The notes under the pieces are model-generated. The model ran no database searches. It was not told the DNA's origin and saw only the letters and a program-made list of their open reading frames with translations. 64,000 nt of DNA from JBHJHP01 sp042219825 (GTDB lineage: Bacteria > Bacteroidota > Bacteroidia > Bacteroidales > UBA5342): the NCBI RefSeq assembly GCF_042219825.1, contig NZ_JBHJHQ010000001.1:620001-684000 (forward strand), given 5' to 3'. A program made the translations under genes and the position numbers. Shown one piece after another: positions 52,491 to 61,575 of this stretch. Every line of letters starts with the position of its first letter. Position 1 is the stretch's first letter.

Positions 52491-53634
52491 ATTTATATTC
52501 CAGAATTGCACGCAAACACCGCTCTGCTGTTTTGCCATCCCAAAGCTCAGGGCGCTGTGGTTTACGGTCTTTGGCAATGGTTTCAAAATATTCCGAGCGG
52601 ATGCGCTCAATGTTATTACCCACCAGTACACTGGCGCCGCCATATTCCCTCAGGGTGATCGGACGTTCCGTATTCCAGCGCAGGGTCAGACACGGTGTTC
52701 CAAGAATCGTGCATTCTTCCTGAAGGCCTCCACTGTCGGTCAGCATAATCTCAGCATCCATATTCAGACGCAACAGATCATGATAGCCCAGCGGATGCAG
52801 CAGCACCAGGTTTGGCGCTTCACAGACAGCGTCCCATAAGCCAAAAGTCTTTAGCTGCTTTTGTGTCCTCGGGTGAATGGGCCAGATCAATGGTAAGTCA
52901 GAAACTACTTCATTCATGAAAAAATTCACGATCGCACCAATTACCGTCTTATCATCCACATTCGAAGGACGATGCAGGGTCACAATGCCAAACTTTGAAA
53001 AATCATGATCAGGCAACTCGTTTTCATCCAGAAGGTTTTCTTTCAGAATATTCCGGATCTCCAGCTTCTGTGCCTTTTCCCGCTGTGCTTCAAGGGTATC
53101 AATCATGATGTTCCCTACAAACTCTATCTTTTTATCTTCAACACCTTCTGCCTTTAAATTTTCGATGGATAGTTTATCAGGAGTCAACAGCAGATCGGAT
53201 AGACGGTCCGTCACTAAACGGTTGATCTCTTCAGGCATCTGCATATCGCCACTGCGCAGACCGGCTTCAATATGGCAAACCTTGACGTGTTCCTTCTTTG
53301 CCGTTACCGAACAGGCAAGCGTTGCATTGACATCTCCCACCACAACTACCCAATCCGGTTTTTCCGTCAGCAATACCTTTTCAAAAGCGATCATGGTATT
53401 TCCAACCTGTTCAGCATGTGTCCCCGATCCGATGCCAAGGTTGATATCTGCATCCGGAATATCCAGTGCTTCAAAAAAGGACCGGCTCATCCGGTCATCA
53501 TAGTGCTGTCCGGTATGCACCAGAATATGTTCAACTTTCACGTCATTCTCGTTATTATACGCATCGATAGCTTTAATAAATGGTGCTATCTTCATAAAAT
53601 TGGGTCTTGCCCCTACTACTGATATAATTTTCAT
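52489..53634 (-). CDS. wecB: UDP-N-acetylglucosamine 2-epimerase, non-hydrolysing (WecB)
   Basis: WecB interconverts UDP-GlcNAc and UDP-ManNAc for surface polysaccharides. The 381-residue GT-B-fold protein shows VVGARPNFMKIAPF, GQHYDDRMS, CHIEAGLRSGDMQMPEEINR, IHPRT, and DSGGLQEECTILGTPCLTLR. Length and motifs are complete. Its base composition looks somewhat GC-richer than the adjoining exopolysaccharide genes. It is framed on both sides by inverted heptad arrays that touch its stop codon and begin 8 nt beyond its start, so it looks like a separate cassette in the locus. Confidence 0.95.
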   Translation of the reverse strand: MKIISVVGARPNFMKIAPFIKAIDAYNNENDVKVEHILVHTGQHYDDRMSRSFFEALDIPDADINLGIGSGTHAEQVGNTMIAFEKVLLTEKPDWVVVVGDVNATLACSVTAKKEHVKVCHIEAGLRSGDMQMPEEINRLVTDRLSDLLLTPDKLSIENLKAEGVEDKKIEFVGNIMIDTLEAQREKAQKLEIRNILKENLLDENELPDHDFSKFGIVTLHRPSNVDDKTVIGAIVNFFMNEVVSDLPLIWPIHPRTQKQLKTFGLWDAVCEAPNLVLLHPLGYHDLLRLNMDAEIMLTDSGGLQEECTILGTPCLTLRWNTERPITLREYGGASVLVGNNIERIRSEYFETIAKDRKPQRPELWDGKTAERCLRAILEYK

Positions 53635-53641
53635 TCTTGAT

Positions 53642-53743
53642 GGTTACTGGTTACGCGTTACGGGTGACGGGTTTACTTTTTACTGCACTATAATGTAACC
53701 TGTCACTTGTCACTAGTAACATATCCAATGTTACGTGTAACGA
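53642..53743. repeat. Inverted heptad-repeat pair upstream of wecB
   Basis: Five 7-base units GGTTACN/GGTGACN (53642-53676) face seven units GTAACNN/GTCACNN (53695-53743) across an 18-nt spacer. The right arm ends exactly at the base before the stop codon of the 4-epimerase gene (53744). Composition and layout match the element on the other side of wecB. Confidence 0.85.
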
Positions 53744-54763
53744 TTAAAGATTTTTCACATACCACTCACAGGCTTTCACAAAGCCTTCCTCAGCTGTAAA
53801 GAGTGGTTTATAATTTAAAATTCGTTTTGCTTTTTCAATTGACGCTAAAGAATGGGGAATATCTCCTTCACGCTTCTGACCGATATATGGTTTTATATTC
53901 CTGATTTCAGAATCCTGTTTGGCTAAAGTATTTCTTAAAACAGAAAAAAGTTCGCCTAAAGATGTGTTATTTCCACAAGCCACATTAAACACAAGATTCA
54001 GATGCACATCATAGGATAAATTCATATTATAAGACTTAGCCCGCTCCACTATGGTCTCTGTTGGCGTGAATGCAGCCAGTTCATTGGCTAATAAGACATT
54101 ATCAATATAAGTAAAATCGCGTGTATAGGATGCGTCTCCGTTTATGACCGGTTGCTGATGCTCCAGCAGTGCCTTAACCCAAAGAGGTATCACTGCCGCA
54201 TATGTACTCTTTGTGTCCTGCCTTCTTCCAAACACATTGAAATACCTTAACCCAATGGTTTCCATGCCGTACAGATCTGAAAAGTTGCGTGCATACAATT
54301 CATTTACATATTTTGTAATGGCATATGGAGACAGCGGTTTACCAATATGATCTTCTACCTTGGGAAGTTCTACTGAATCACCGTAGGTGGATGATGATGC
54401 AGCGTAGACGAAACGCTTTACGCCTTCGTCCCTCGAAGCTACCAACATATTCAGAAAACCGGTAATATTGGCATTATTCGTTGCTACGGGATCAGCAATG
54501 GACCGGGGTACACTTCCCAGTGCAGCCTGGTGAAACACATAATCCACACCATTAACAGCTTTTTTGCAATCCTCAAAATCAGAAATGTCACCCTTTACAA
54601 AGGTAAACTTATTATATTGTTTCAGTTCATCAATATTTTCCTGTTTTCCAGTTGACAGATTATCAAGGCAAACTACGTTATGACCTTTCAGCAGAAAATA
54701 TTCACACAGATTGGATCCGATAAAACCCGCACCTCCGGTAACCAGTATTTTATAAATGCTCAT
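53744..54763 (-). CDS. UDP-GlcNAc 4-epimerase (WbpP/Gne-type SDR)
   Basis: The 339-residue extended SDR starts VTGGAGFIGSNLCEYF, has HQAALGSVPRSIADPV typical of WbpP, SSSTYGDS and the SPYAITKY Tyr-Lys motif, then LRYFNVFGRRQD. WbpP-like enzymes interconvert UDP-GlcNAc and UDP-GalNAc (or the uronic forms). It starts 6 nt after the DUF354 gene and is the last gene of the compact EPS operon before wecB. Substrate specificity for N-acetyl sugars is likely but not proven. Confidence 0.9.
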   Translation of the reverse strand: MSIYKILVTGGAGFIGSNLCEYFLLKGHNVVCLDNLSTGKQENIDELKQYNKFTFVKGDISDFEDCKKAVNGVDYVFHQAALGSVPRSIADPVATNNANITGFLNMLVASRDEGVKRFVYAASSSTYGDSVELPKVEDHIGKPLSPYAITKYVNELYARNFSDLYGMETIGLRYFNVFGRRQDTKSTYAAVIPLWVKALLEHQQPVINGDASYTRDFTYIDNVLLANELAAFTPTETIVERAKSYNMNLSYDVHLNLVFNVACGNNTSLGELFSVLRNTLAKQDSEIRNIKPYIGQKREGDIPHSLASIEKAKRILNYKPLFTAEEGFVKACEWYVKNL

Positions 54764-54769
54764 TAATAT

Positions 54770-55855
54770 TTATTTGAATCGATTCTGATATTCCGGATTT
54801 TCCTTCATTATTTTGGAACTTTCCGGATAATTTTCAATAAACCAAATCATAAAAGCGGTGACATCAATTTTATCGTTTAGTAACTTTTCCCTTTTCTGAT
54901 GCCAGTCTTTAACTGAACTGGGATTATTCAAAATTTCAATTAACTTTTTATTAAGATCATCAAATCTGTCAGGACTAAACCCATAAGTTAACCCATAATT
55001 ATGTTCTTCATCTTCCAGATACGTAATTTTACCAACAAACGTATTGCATCTTAATGAAGGGACTCCAAGAACTGCAGATTCGCTGGCCATAGTTTGACTA
55101 TCTCCAATAAAAATTTGTGCGAAAGCTAATAAGTGGTGTAATTTTTCAGGTGGTAAATTTAATCCATAACTTTTTAATGGTTCTTCAAGATTTCGTTCAC
55201 CAGTAATATAAACCTTCCCTTTTTTTTCTAAAACTTTAATTAATTCAAGTTTCTGTTCAAGACTTAAACCTTTGGCATTAATATCATGATGACCTTTAAG
55301 CGCTACAAATCTTAATATAAAAAATGTGTCACTTCGTTTTAATCCAAGTTCCGTTAAAATCTCCTGTTCCGGTATAAATACATTAGGATGCAGGTATGCC
55401 AGTTCATGATATCCTTGATAATATATTGTCTTCTTTGATTTTCTTACTGTATTTTGCGGAGATAGTATTACAGAACAAAATGGATGCACATATTTATACA
55501 CAAAAGGTTCAACTGGATCATCATCATCATCCATAAATATTGTTCTCTTTCCTGAAATGAACGTAGCAATCACTGACGACGGGGACGAACTGATACATAT
55601 ATCAATTTTTTCCTTTTTTATCATCACTATAAGTTTTAATGTGTGTATTAAAACAAACAGCAATTTTCCAGTAATCGACTTCCTTTTTTGTCCAATAATT
55701 CTAAATCCAACATTATAGTATTCCAATAATTTAATTGCTATCGGCAAATCATGTGTCAAAACGGTTATTTTATGACCCTTCGACTTCAGATTATGATATG
55801 CGTTTCTGAATAAATGAACATGCCCAGGATGTCCAATTTCAATTAAAATATTCAT
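54770..55855 (-). CDS. DUF354 family protein (GT-B-like fold)
   Basis: The 361-residue protein starts MNILIEIGHPGHVHLFRNAY, the DUF354 signature, and later has ILRFVALKGHHD and the segment FIGDSQTMASESAVLGVPSLR, as in the family, which resembles GT-B glycosyltransferases and UDP-GlcNAc 2-epimerases. DUF354 genes lie in bacterial and archaeal surface-polysaccharide loci, but the reaction is not established. It overlaps the PSD-like gene by 4 nt (ATGA) and ends 6 nt before the 4-epimerase. Confidence 0.85.
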   Translation of the reverse strand: MNILIEIGHPGHVHLFRNAYHNLKSKGHKITVLTHDLPIAIKLLEYYNVGFRIIGQKRKSITGKLLFVLIHTLKLIVMIKKEKIDICISSSPSSVIATFISGKRTIFMDDDDDPVEPFVYKYVHPFCSVILSPQNTVRKSKKTIYYQGYHELAYLHPNVFIPEQEILTELGLKRSDTFFILRFVALKGHHDINAKGLSLEQKLELIKVLEKKGKVYITGERNLEEPLKSYGLNLPPEKLHHLLAFAQIFIGDSQTMASESAVLGVPSLRCNTFVGKITYLEDEEHNYGLTYGFSPDRFDDLNKKLIEILNNPSSVKDWHQKREKLLNDKIDVTAFMIWFIENYPESSKIMKENPEYQNRFK

Positions 55856-56643
55856 TTTGAAGCGATAATAGTTTTTGCAGCGTATACCTGTTGCCCTAGT
55901 TGAATTTCAGGTGAATATATAGTGGGAATAATTATGTCAACCTGTGAACCAAACCGTATCATTCCAAACCATTCACCTTGTTTAATAACATCACCAACCT
56001 TAACGTAGGAATCAATTCTTTTGACTAATTTTGAAGCCGTTTGAATAATTCCAAAAACTTCTTTATTCTCATTCACCAAAACCAATGTGTTCCTTTCATT
56101 TCTTAAAATTGCTTCGGGATTCTTTAAGGACAGGAATTCACCACTTATATGTTTGTTTAACAGAATGGTTCCAGATACAGGTGCGCAATTCTTATGGACA
56201 TCAAAAGGCGTCATATTAATTCCTATTAACCATGAAGGATGGTCCAAAAGATTTGTTTGTGACAATTCAGAAAGCGTTGCTTTCAATCCCTGTTTAATAG
56301 ATACAGGAATCTCTCCTTTTTCGACTTTCTTAATATAAATGACATTGCCATCTGCAGGGGAAACAAGTTGATTATTTTTAGCGACAACTTTTCTTACCGG
56401 AGTTCGCCAAAATCTTATCATGGTAATAATAAAGCCCAGTAAAGGTATAGATGCAGCAGAGACGAAATATGCAATCAGATTATTTGATAGCTTATGCAAT
56501 AAAAGAAAAAGAATAACGGATATTAAAATTACTATTGGATTATCAATAAAAAGATATTTCAGGCTGATTTTAGTTTTATAATGTAAATAATAATACATTA
56601 TCGTGCTAATAATCAAAGAACTTAATATTACCATGGTTATCAT
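55852..56643 (-). CDS. Phosphatidylserine decarboxylase-like membrane protein
   Basis: The 263-residue protein has N-terminal membrane segments (up to about residue 75) and then a PSD-type domain: LVSPADGNVIYI with the conserved Asp, FDVHKNCAPVSG with the catalytic His, and IRFGSQVDIIIP, where the Gly-Ser bond is the self-cleavage site giving the pyruvoyl group. The D-H-S set is complete. PSD makes phosphatidylethanolamine; a copy inside a polysaccharide operon, overlapping its neighbours by 1 and 4 nt, may act on another serine-containing carrier. Both readings are possible. Confidence 0.85.
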   Translation of the reverse strand: MITMVILSSLIISTIMYYYLHYKTKISLKYLFIDNPIVILISVILFLLLHKLSNNLIAYFVSAASIPLLGFIITMIRFWRTPVRKVVAKNNQLVSPADGNVIYIKKVEKGEIPVSIKQGLKATLSELSQTNLLDHPSWLIGINMTPFDVHKNCAPVSGTILLNKHISGEFLSLKNPEAILRNERNTLVLVNENKEVFGIIQTASKLVKRIDSYVKVGDVIKQGEWFGMIRFGSQVDIIIPTIYSPEIQLGQQVYAAKTIIASK

Positions 56644-57779
56644 TATCTCTTTAAAATTAAATATGGTAAAATAATGTATTCCATTACAGATGGTCCTAAA
56701 TCATTCCAGTCCCATACAGCATTGAATGCATTAATATTATTTTTTCTTCTATATGTATGATTTAATTTCATTTTAAATTTTACGGTAAAATCAGTTACAA
56801 CATGATAAAATGTTGCAGGCTTCCATTCCAACACTTTATTAACTGTTTCATCGTACAAGAAATTAATTAATTGTGGTAAAAATGGCGTCTCGGCTTTGAC
56901 CGCGATACCATGCCATTTCCATGTTCGGGGATTTACTTCAAGAAATTTATATGTATTGTCTCTGCTGTCATATTTAAATTCAACCTCGCATAAGCCGGTA
57001 TACCCGTTTTCTCCAATAATTTTTCTGGCATCATCCAAAAAAGGTAGGTATTCTGTCGTTTCAGCAAAAGTTGTTGCATTCCCAAAGTCAGGAGGATGTT
57101 GTCTTGCCCTCCGGGCAGAAAGCTGAACTAATATTTCACCTTTACGAGCTAAAAAACAGGCAGAATACTGGTTTTCACTTGAACCGGGAATAATTTCCTG
57201 AATTATTATTTCATCATTTGGTATTATTTCAACGGCTTTATTAAAGTAATCTATTAAATCAAATTTATCCTTACAAACAAAAACTTTCTGTTTCACCTGA
57301 GTATAGAACCGATGCATAACGGCTGGTTTTATAATACAGGGAAATATATCTACTGAATTTAATTCATCTAATGTATCACAATACCATGTTTTAGGAATTG
57401 TAATATCCAGACTCTGCACAAATTTGTATGATTCCCTTTTGTTAAACCAAGTTTTAAGAATACTCCACTCGTCCGAAGTAACTTTGAAATATTTATTCAA
57501 ATTCTCCCGGTTTTTACTTAATAATTCAACGTGGAAGTCATTTGTAGGAAATACAGCCCAATCTTTATATTTATTAACCTTCCTAAAGCCCTCCAGTGTA
57601 CTTAATATTTCTTCATTTTCGCACTTGTAGAATGTTTTGCAGTAACGGGAATAGCGTGCAAGATTTATCGATGTATTGTCTATTAAAACAGATGGGATAC
57701 CGAGTTTTCCAAGTATACGAATAATGGTTAGGCCCTGAATATGACCTCCTAAAACTATTATGCCTATTTTATTTGACAT
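56643..57779 (-). CDS. ATP-grasp ligase
   Basis: This 378-residue ATP-grasp protein begins IGIIVLGGHIQGLTIIRIL and has an ATP-binding core with CIIKPAVMHRFYTQ, EIIIQEIIPGSSENQY and the metal-binding FLEVNPRTWKWHG. The family couples a carboxylate to an amine or similar nucleophile. The gene overlaps both neighbours by single bases (TAATG). Its substrate is unknown; amino-acid linking to a sugar acid of the EPS is a possibility. Confidence 0.85.
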   Translation of the reverse strand: MSNKIGIIVLGGHIQGLTIIRILGKLGIPSVLIDNTSINLARYSRYCKTFYKCENEEILSTLEGFRKVNKYKDWAVFPTNDFHVELLSKNRENLNKYFKVTSDEWSILKTWFNKRESYKFVQSLDITIPKTWYCDTLDELNSVDIFPCIIKPAVMHRFYTQVKQKVFVCKDKFDLIDYFNKAVEIIPNDEIIIQEIIPGSSENQYSACFLARKGEILVQLSARRARQHPPDFGNATTFAETTEYLPFLDDARKIIGENGYTGLCEVEFKYDSRDNTYKFLEVNPRTWKWHGIAVKAETPFLPQLINFLYDETVNKVLEWKPATFYHVVTDFTVKFKMKLNHTYRRKNNINAFNAVWDWNDLGPSVMEYIILPYLILKR

Positions 57780-58720
57780 TATATCGATTGATAAAGACTC
57801 ACTAATTTTGATGCTACCTTATTTGCAGAAAGATCTAACTCCTTTATTCTTTTCAAACCAGTTGACATTTTATTTTTTAAACTATATTCAACAGCCTCTT
57901 TCAATTTTTCAGAATAACAAGATTTATTGCTTTCTGATAAATACAGTCCCTCTTGATTACAAAAAAGTTCCTCAACATCACCAACTACTGTGCTAACTAT
58001 AGGTCTTCCACAAGCCATTGCCTCTTTAATTACATTTGGACTTCCCTCCCATAAGCTTGATAACGCAACAACATCTGCAGCATTCATCATTATAGGTATT
58101 TTATCATGTTGAACATTTATTAAAGTATGAACTTCAAGATTACTAAAGTTAAATTTACTCTTCAATAAATATAATGATTGATCAAATAACTTAAAATTTT
58201 TTTCTGGTCTATCAGGATTTGCTGCAAATAATATGTGAATCTTAGAAGTATCCCAATTGAGTACTTGCTGAGACTTTCTTTTATCCTCAGGGAAAAACCT
58301 ATTATGGTCAACACCATTTGGGATAACAGTTATATTATCCAGATCAAGGCTTATTTTCATATCTTCTGACTTCACAATTGTTTTGGACCAAAATTTATTA
58401 ACAAAAACTTTAATAATTTTTTTTATGAGACCTGATGATTTTATGTCACTTCCCATCAATGAAACTATCAATGGTTTGGCTCCAGCTAAAGATGCAACTA
58501 TTCCAGACAATGAATAGTGAGCATGAACAACATCAAATTTATTTTTCTTAAGATATTTTTTTAATTGAAATACCGCCTGTAAATAACCGGATACTCCCTT
58601 TTTTAAAATTGTAAAATGTTCTACATCAATTCCGATACTTTTTAAGCTGGCTGATTGATTTTGAACTATAATTTTAAAAATGCCAGGCTGAATTCCCCTC
58701 CCTACAAAAAGAATTTTCAT
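57779..58720 (-). CDS. Glycosyltransferase family 4 protein
   Basis: The 313-residue protein is a compact GT4: GRGIQPGIF at its start, DVVHAHYSLSG, VIPNGVDHNRFFPEDK, ILFAANPDRPEKN, and WEGSPNVIKEAMACGRPIVST as the nucleotide-sugar motif with the conserved Glu. It is about 60 residues shorter than typical GT4 enzymes. It is part of the tightly overlapping EPS operon. The sugar is unknown. Confidence 0.9.
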   Translation of the reverse strand: MKILFVGRGIQPGIFKIIVQNQSASLKSIGIDVEHFTILKKGVSGYLQAVFQLKKYLKKNKFDVVHAHYSLSGIVASLAGAKPLIVSLMGSDIKSSGLIKKIIKVFVNKFWSKTIVKSEDMKISLDLDNITVIPNGVDHNRFFPEDKRKSQQVLNWDTSKIHILFAANPDRPEKNFKLFDQSLYLLKSKFNFSNLEVHTLINVQHDKIPIMMNAADVVALSSLWEGSPNVIKEAMACGRPIVSTVVGDVEELFCNQEGLYLSESNKSCYSEKLKEAVEYSLKNKMSTGLKRIKELDLSANKVASKLVSLYQSI

Positions 58721-59784
58721 TACAGGTTTTCTATTGCGTGTTGCAAACGTAAATCGTAGGACTCGTTCGTATTAAACATTCCCTCTTCAAATTCCCATTT
58801 ATCTTTTGTCCAAAGGTATCTTCCGGGCCTTCCGTCAACACTCATTTGATATGGGTCCGATTGCCCGAAAAAACATTGAATCTCGTTAACAAGGTAAGAA
58901 TCTTTAGTCTCAAATATATCTATAGCGACTGAATACAATTTGTTTTTTTCGGTAACTTCTTTTACAAAATTGAGTAATGTTTCCGGAATAGAACCGTAAT
59001 TTTTTTTTAAGGTTCCGCTGGCTTTACTGTTCTTTACCAACTTTTTATGAGCAAAAAAAGATCCACCTATTCTTACACAACGCCATTCAAATTCATGTGG
59101 AATGTATTCCTGAAAAATTACATATCCTCTTTGCAATTCCTGCATTACATCTGAATAATCCTTTAGTCGTTTCTTTAGAAAACCTCTTTTTGTGAACACC
59201 TTTTTAAGCTTTGCAATCAATGATCCTTTAAAGACTTTAGGGCCTATTTTCCGGTTTATACCTTTACTGAAAGCTTTTTCAATGTATGCTTCAACGTCCT
59301 GAGTATTATTCAGTATTTCAACTCCATTTCCTGAGGCACCAATATTTGTTTTAGCTACTATAGGGACCTTAGAGTCACCCTTTATAAACGAGTGTGCATC
59401 AGTTTTACGATAAAATATGTGTGTTTTGGGATGTGGAATCTTATTTGATACCATCCAGTCTCTCAGGAAGCGCTTATTTTCATAAATCAACACCTCTGTT
59501 AAAGAGGGATAAACCGGAAGTTTTAAAACATTAGATAAAATATATGCTCTTTCGTCGTATAAGCGCTTATACCGCTCTGTTTGACCAGGAGGTCTTAACA
59601 GAAATAAATCATATTTTTTCCGTAATACATTTTCTAACCAGTTATCAGAAAAAATATCTATAATCTCAAAATCAGAAATCTTTCTGTTTTTTTTACATGC
59701 TTCTATCCATAGTAAATGATTATATGGATCTTCATTCTTTAATATGGCAACCGAAAAATGTTTTTCTGTGTCAGAATGTTTCAT
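58720..59784 (-). CDS. ATP-grasp domain protein (second of the EPS locus)
   Basis: The 354-residue protein shows SVAILKNEDPYN, LLRPPGQTERYKR, a nucleotide-binding loop KTNIGASGNGVEIL, VIFQEYIPHEFEWRC, and VNEIQCFFGQSD with metal-site-like acids. It differs from the other ATP-grasp in this locus in sequence and length, so they are not recent copies. The segment 185-215 is Lys/Arg-rich. The start ATG at 59784 was preferred to an in-frame TTG at 59790. Substrates are unknown; it starts 6 nt after the asparagine-synthase-like gene. Confidence 0.82.
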   Translation of the reverse strand: MKHSDTEKHFSVAILKNEDPYNHLLWIEACKKNRKISDFEIIDIFSDNWLENVLRKKYDLFLLRPPGQTERYKRLYDERAYILSNVLKLPVYPSLTEVLIYENKRFLRDWMVSNKIPHPKTHIFYRKTDAHSFIKGDSKVPIVAKTNIGASGNGVEILNNTQDVEAYIEKAFSKGINRKIGPKVFKGSLIAKLKKVFTKRGFLKKRLKDYSDVMQELQRGYVIFQEYIPHEFEWRCVRIGGSFFAHKKLVKNSKASGTLKKNYGSIPETLLNFVKEVTEKNKLYSVAIDIFETKDSYLVNEIQCFFGQSDPYQMSVDGRPGRYLWTKDKWEFEEGMFNTNESYDLRLQHAIENL

Positions 59785-59790
59785 AACCAA

Positions 59791-61560
59791 CTATTTATAA
59801 TAGTTTAATTGCATATAAAGCATAACAATATTAGAATATTTATGTAGTATTCCCTCCTGCGTTGTTCCTGAGATAAGACTTAATTCCGAGATTGCCTCTT
59901 CAATATTAAATGACATATGAAGTTCTGAATTTCTATCACTATTAATCTGATTCAACCACTGCAAGAGAAATTGTCTGAAAGTTTCGTCATAATTAATAGA
60001 CGGAGGATAAGTTTTGCGCTCTGTAAAAAATCTGATCGTTTTTATCACGGACCAATAAAATGAACCACGAAGATATTCCCGGGTATTATATGAACCTCTT
60101 TTGCCAAAAGGTACCTGATCCATTTGAGGAAATAATAAATGCTGAATATTTAAATTGTAAGCGTACAACGCATACCTTTTAAACGGATTTTTTGTGGTAT
60201 TGTCTGTATGAAAAAGATTAAAATTACCGTAAAAGAGGTCTTCCAATAAATCAATATCAAGGAAAAACGGATAAGTATAGGAAAAATAGTTAGATGAAAT
60301 AAAAATATCCTGTGCATGGTGCGGTATTCCAATCTCAAATAATCCATGAAATTGCTTCATTGACCTGGATAAATCCGGATTTAAGCACTCTAATTTATGA
60401 AGGTCATCAAGTACAGCTTTATCATCAAAACACTGATCTTTGATAAAGTAATTATATGCTATATCAGCAATACTATTTAAGCTACCGTTTTCCCAGAAAT
60501 CAGTTATAAAATTTGTAAAAATAAGGTTATCATAATAAATACCCATTAAGATTTCACCAGCCATATATCCTGCGAAGTATGCACTTTGGGAATCAGACTT
60601 ATCTGAAACTTTTTTAAATGCGTTAAACCTGTGTAGCCTAAACAGATTAATATCCGGATTTCCCAGTTTTACAATATCACTAACAGCATCTTCAAAGTAA
60701 TCTACTGAACTTTCAGGTTCAATAATGTAATGATCAATTTTCACGCTATCAGCTAATAAACCGGCATAAATAACATCTCTCGACATCGGATTCCCATAGG
60801 TAAATCCAACAGGATTTTTGCTCAGACTTTTGAGCGCTGCCAAACCAGTTCTGCTGTCCTTTCCCCCGGTTAACGAAATGTACTGTTTATCAGGATTTAA
60901 ATATTGAAGGAACTGGGAAAATAAGCGATTCATAAAATTTGCTTCATTTTCAAATGATGAAGCTCTTTTCTTTTTCTTTAATTCAAGAAGCGAGGTGTAT
61001 TTCCAATATTGTGATTTTAAAACAGATTGATCATTTATCCTTAAGCAGGTGGCTGGCAAAAACTTTTCTAAACCTTCAAAAGTTGTTTTACCGGGCACAT
61101 TCCGATGGATTAACGATTTTATTACTATGGAACTATAATCCGGTTTCAAAGTGAATCCATCAGATTTAAGTAAATCAACTGAATTTGAAATTCTATCAAT
61201 TGATTTTAGTCCGGATGTGTAATAACATGGATACAATCCTAATTGATCATTGAATATTTTTACCTGATATGAATCAAGAATTATGATACAGAAGAACCCT
61301 TTAATATTCAGAATGAAATCGTCGTCAAATTTTTTGTATAAAACGTGTACAAGTGAATGAGGATCGTACTTACTGTATTCATCAAATATGATGTCCCGTG
61401 GCAAAATATAGCCATCGATAAAAATTTGGATATCACCAATTTGTATAAGTGATCCGCTATTACAATACAATTTGATTTCATTACTGTCATATTGCAATGT
61501 TAACCTACCGATATCAGGAGAATCTGATCTTTTATATGTAACTAAGAAGTCTTCTCTCAT
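59791..61560 (-). CDS. Asparagine synthase-like protein without N-terminal nucleophile Cys
   Basis: The 589-residue protein has the AsnB layout: an N-terminal Ntn-like domain of about 190 residues and a C-terminal synthase domain with the PP-loop ISLTGGKDSRTGLAAL near residue 230. The Cys that must follow Met in active glutaminases is absent (the chain begins Met-Arg-Glu), so it cannot use glutamine as usual and may use ammonia or an amine directly, like beta-lactam synthetase or lasso-peptide cyclase. Its target is unknown. It lies 15 nt after the CapA-like gene and before two ATP-grasp genes. Confidence 0.85.
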   Translation of the reverse strand: MREDFLVTYKRSDSPDIGRLTLQYDSNEIKLYCNSGSLIQIGDIQIFIDGYILPRDIIFDEYSKYDPHSLVHVLYKKFDDDFILNIKGFFCIIILDSYQVKIFNDQLGLYPCYYTSGLKSIDRISNSVDLLKSDGFTLKPDYSSIVIKSLIHRNVPGKTTFEGLEKFLPATCLRINDQSVLKSQYWKYTSLLELKKKKRASSFENEANFMNRLFSQFLQYLNPDKQYISLTGGKDSRTGLAALKSLSKNPVGFTYGNPMSRDVIYAGLLADSVKIDHYIIEPESSVDYFEDAVSDIVKLGNPDINLFRLHRFNAFKKVSDKSDSQSAYFAGYMAGEILMGIYYDNLIFTNFITDFWENGSLNSIADIAYNYFIKDQCFDDKAVLDDLHKLECLNPDLSRSMKQFHGLFEIGIPHHAQDIFISSNYFSYTYPFFLDIDLLEDLFYGNFNLFHTDNTTKNPFKRYALYAYNLNIQHLLFPQMDQVPFGKRGSYNTREYLRGSFYWSVIKTIRFFTERKTYPPSINYDETFRQFLLQWLNQINSDRNSELHMSFNIEEAISELSLISGTTQEGILHKYSNIVMLYMQLNYYK

Positions 61561-61575
61561 CCTGCAAGCGCCTGT

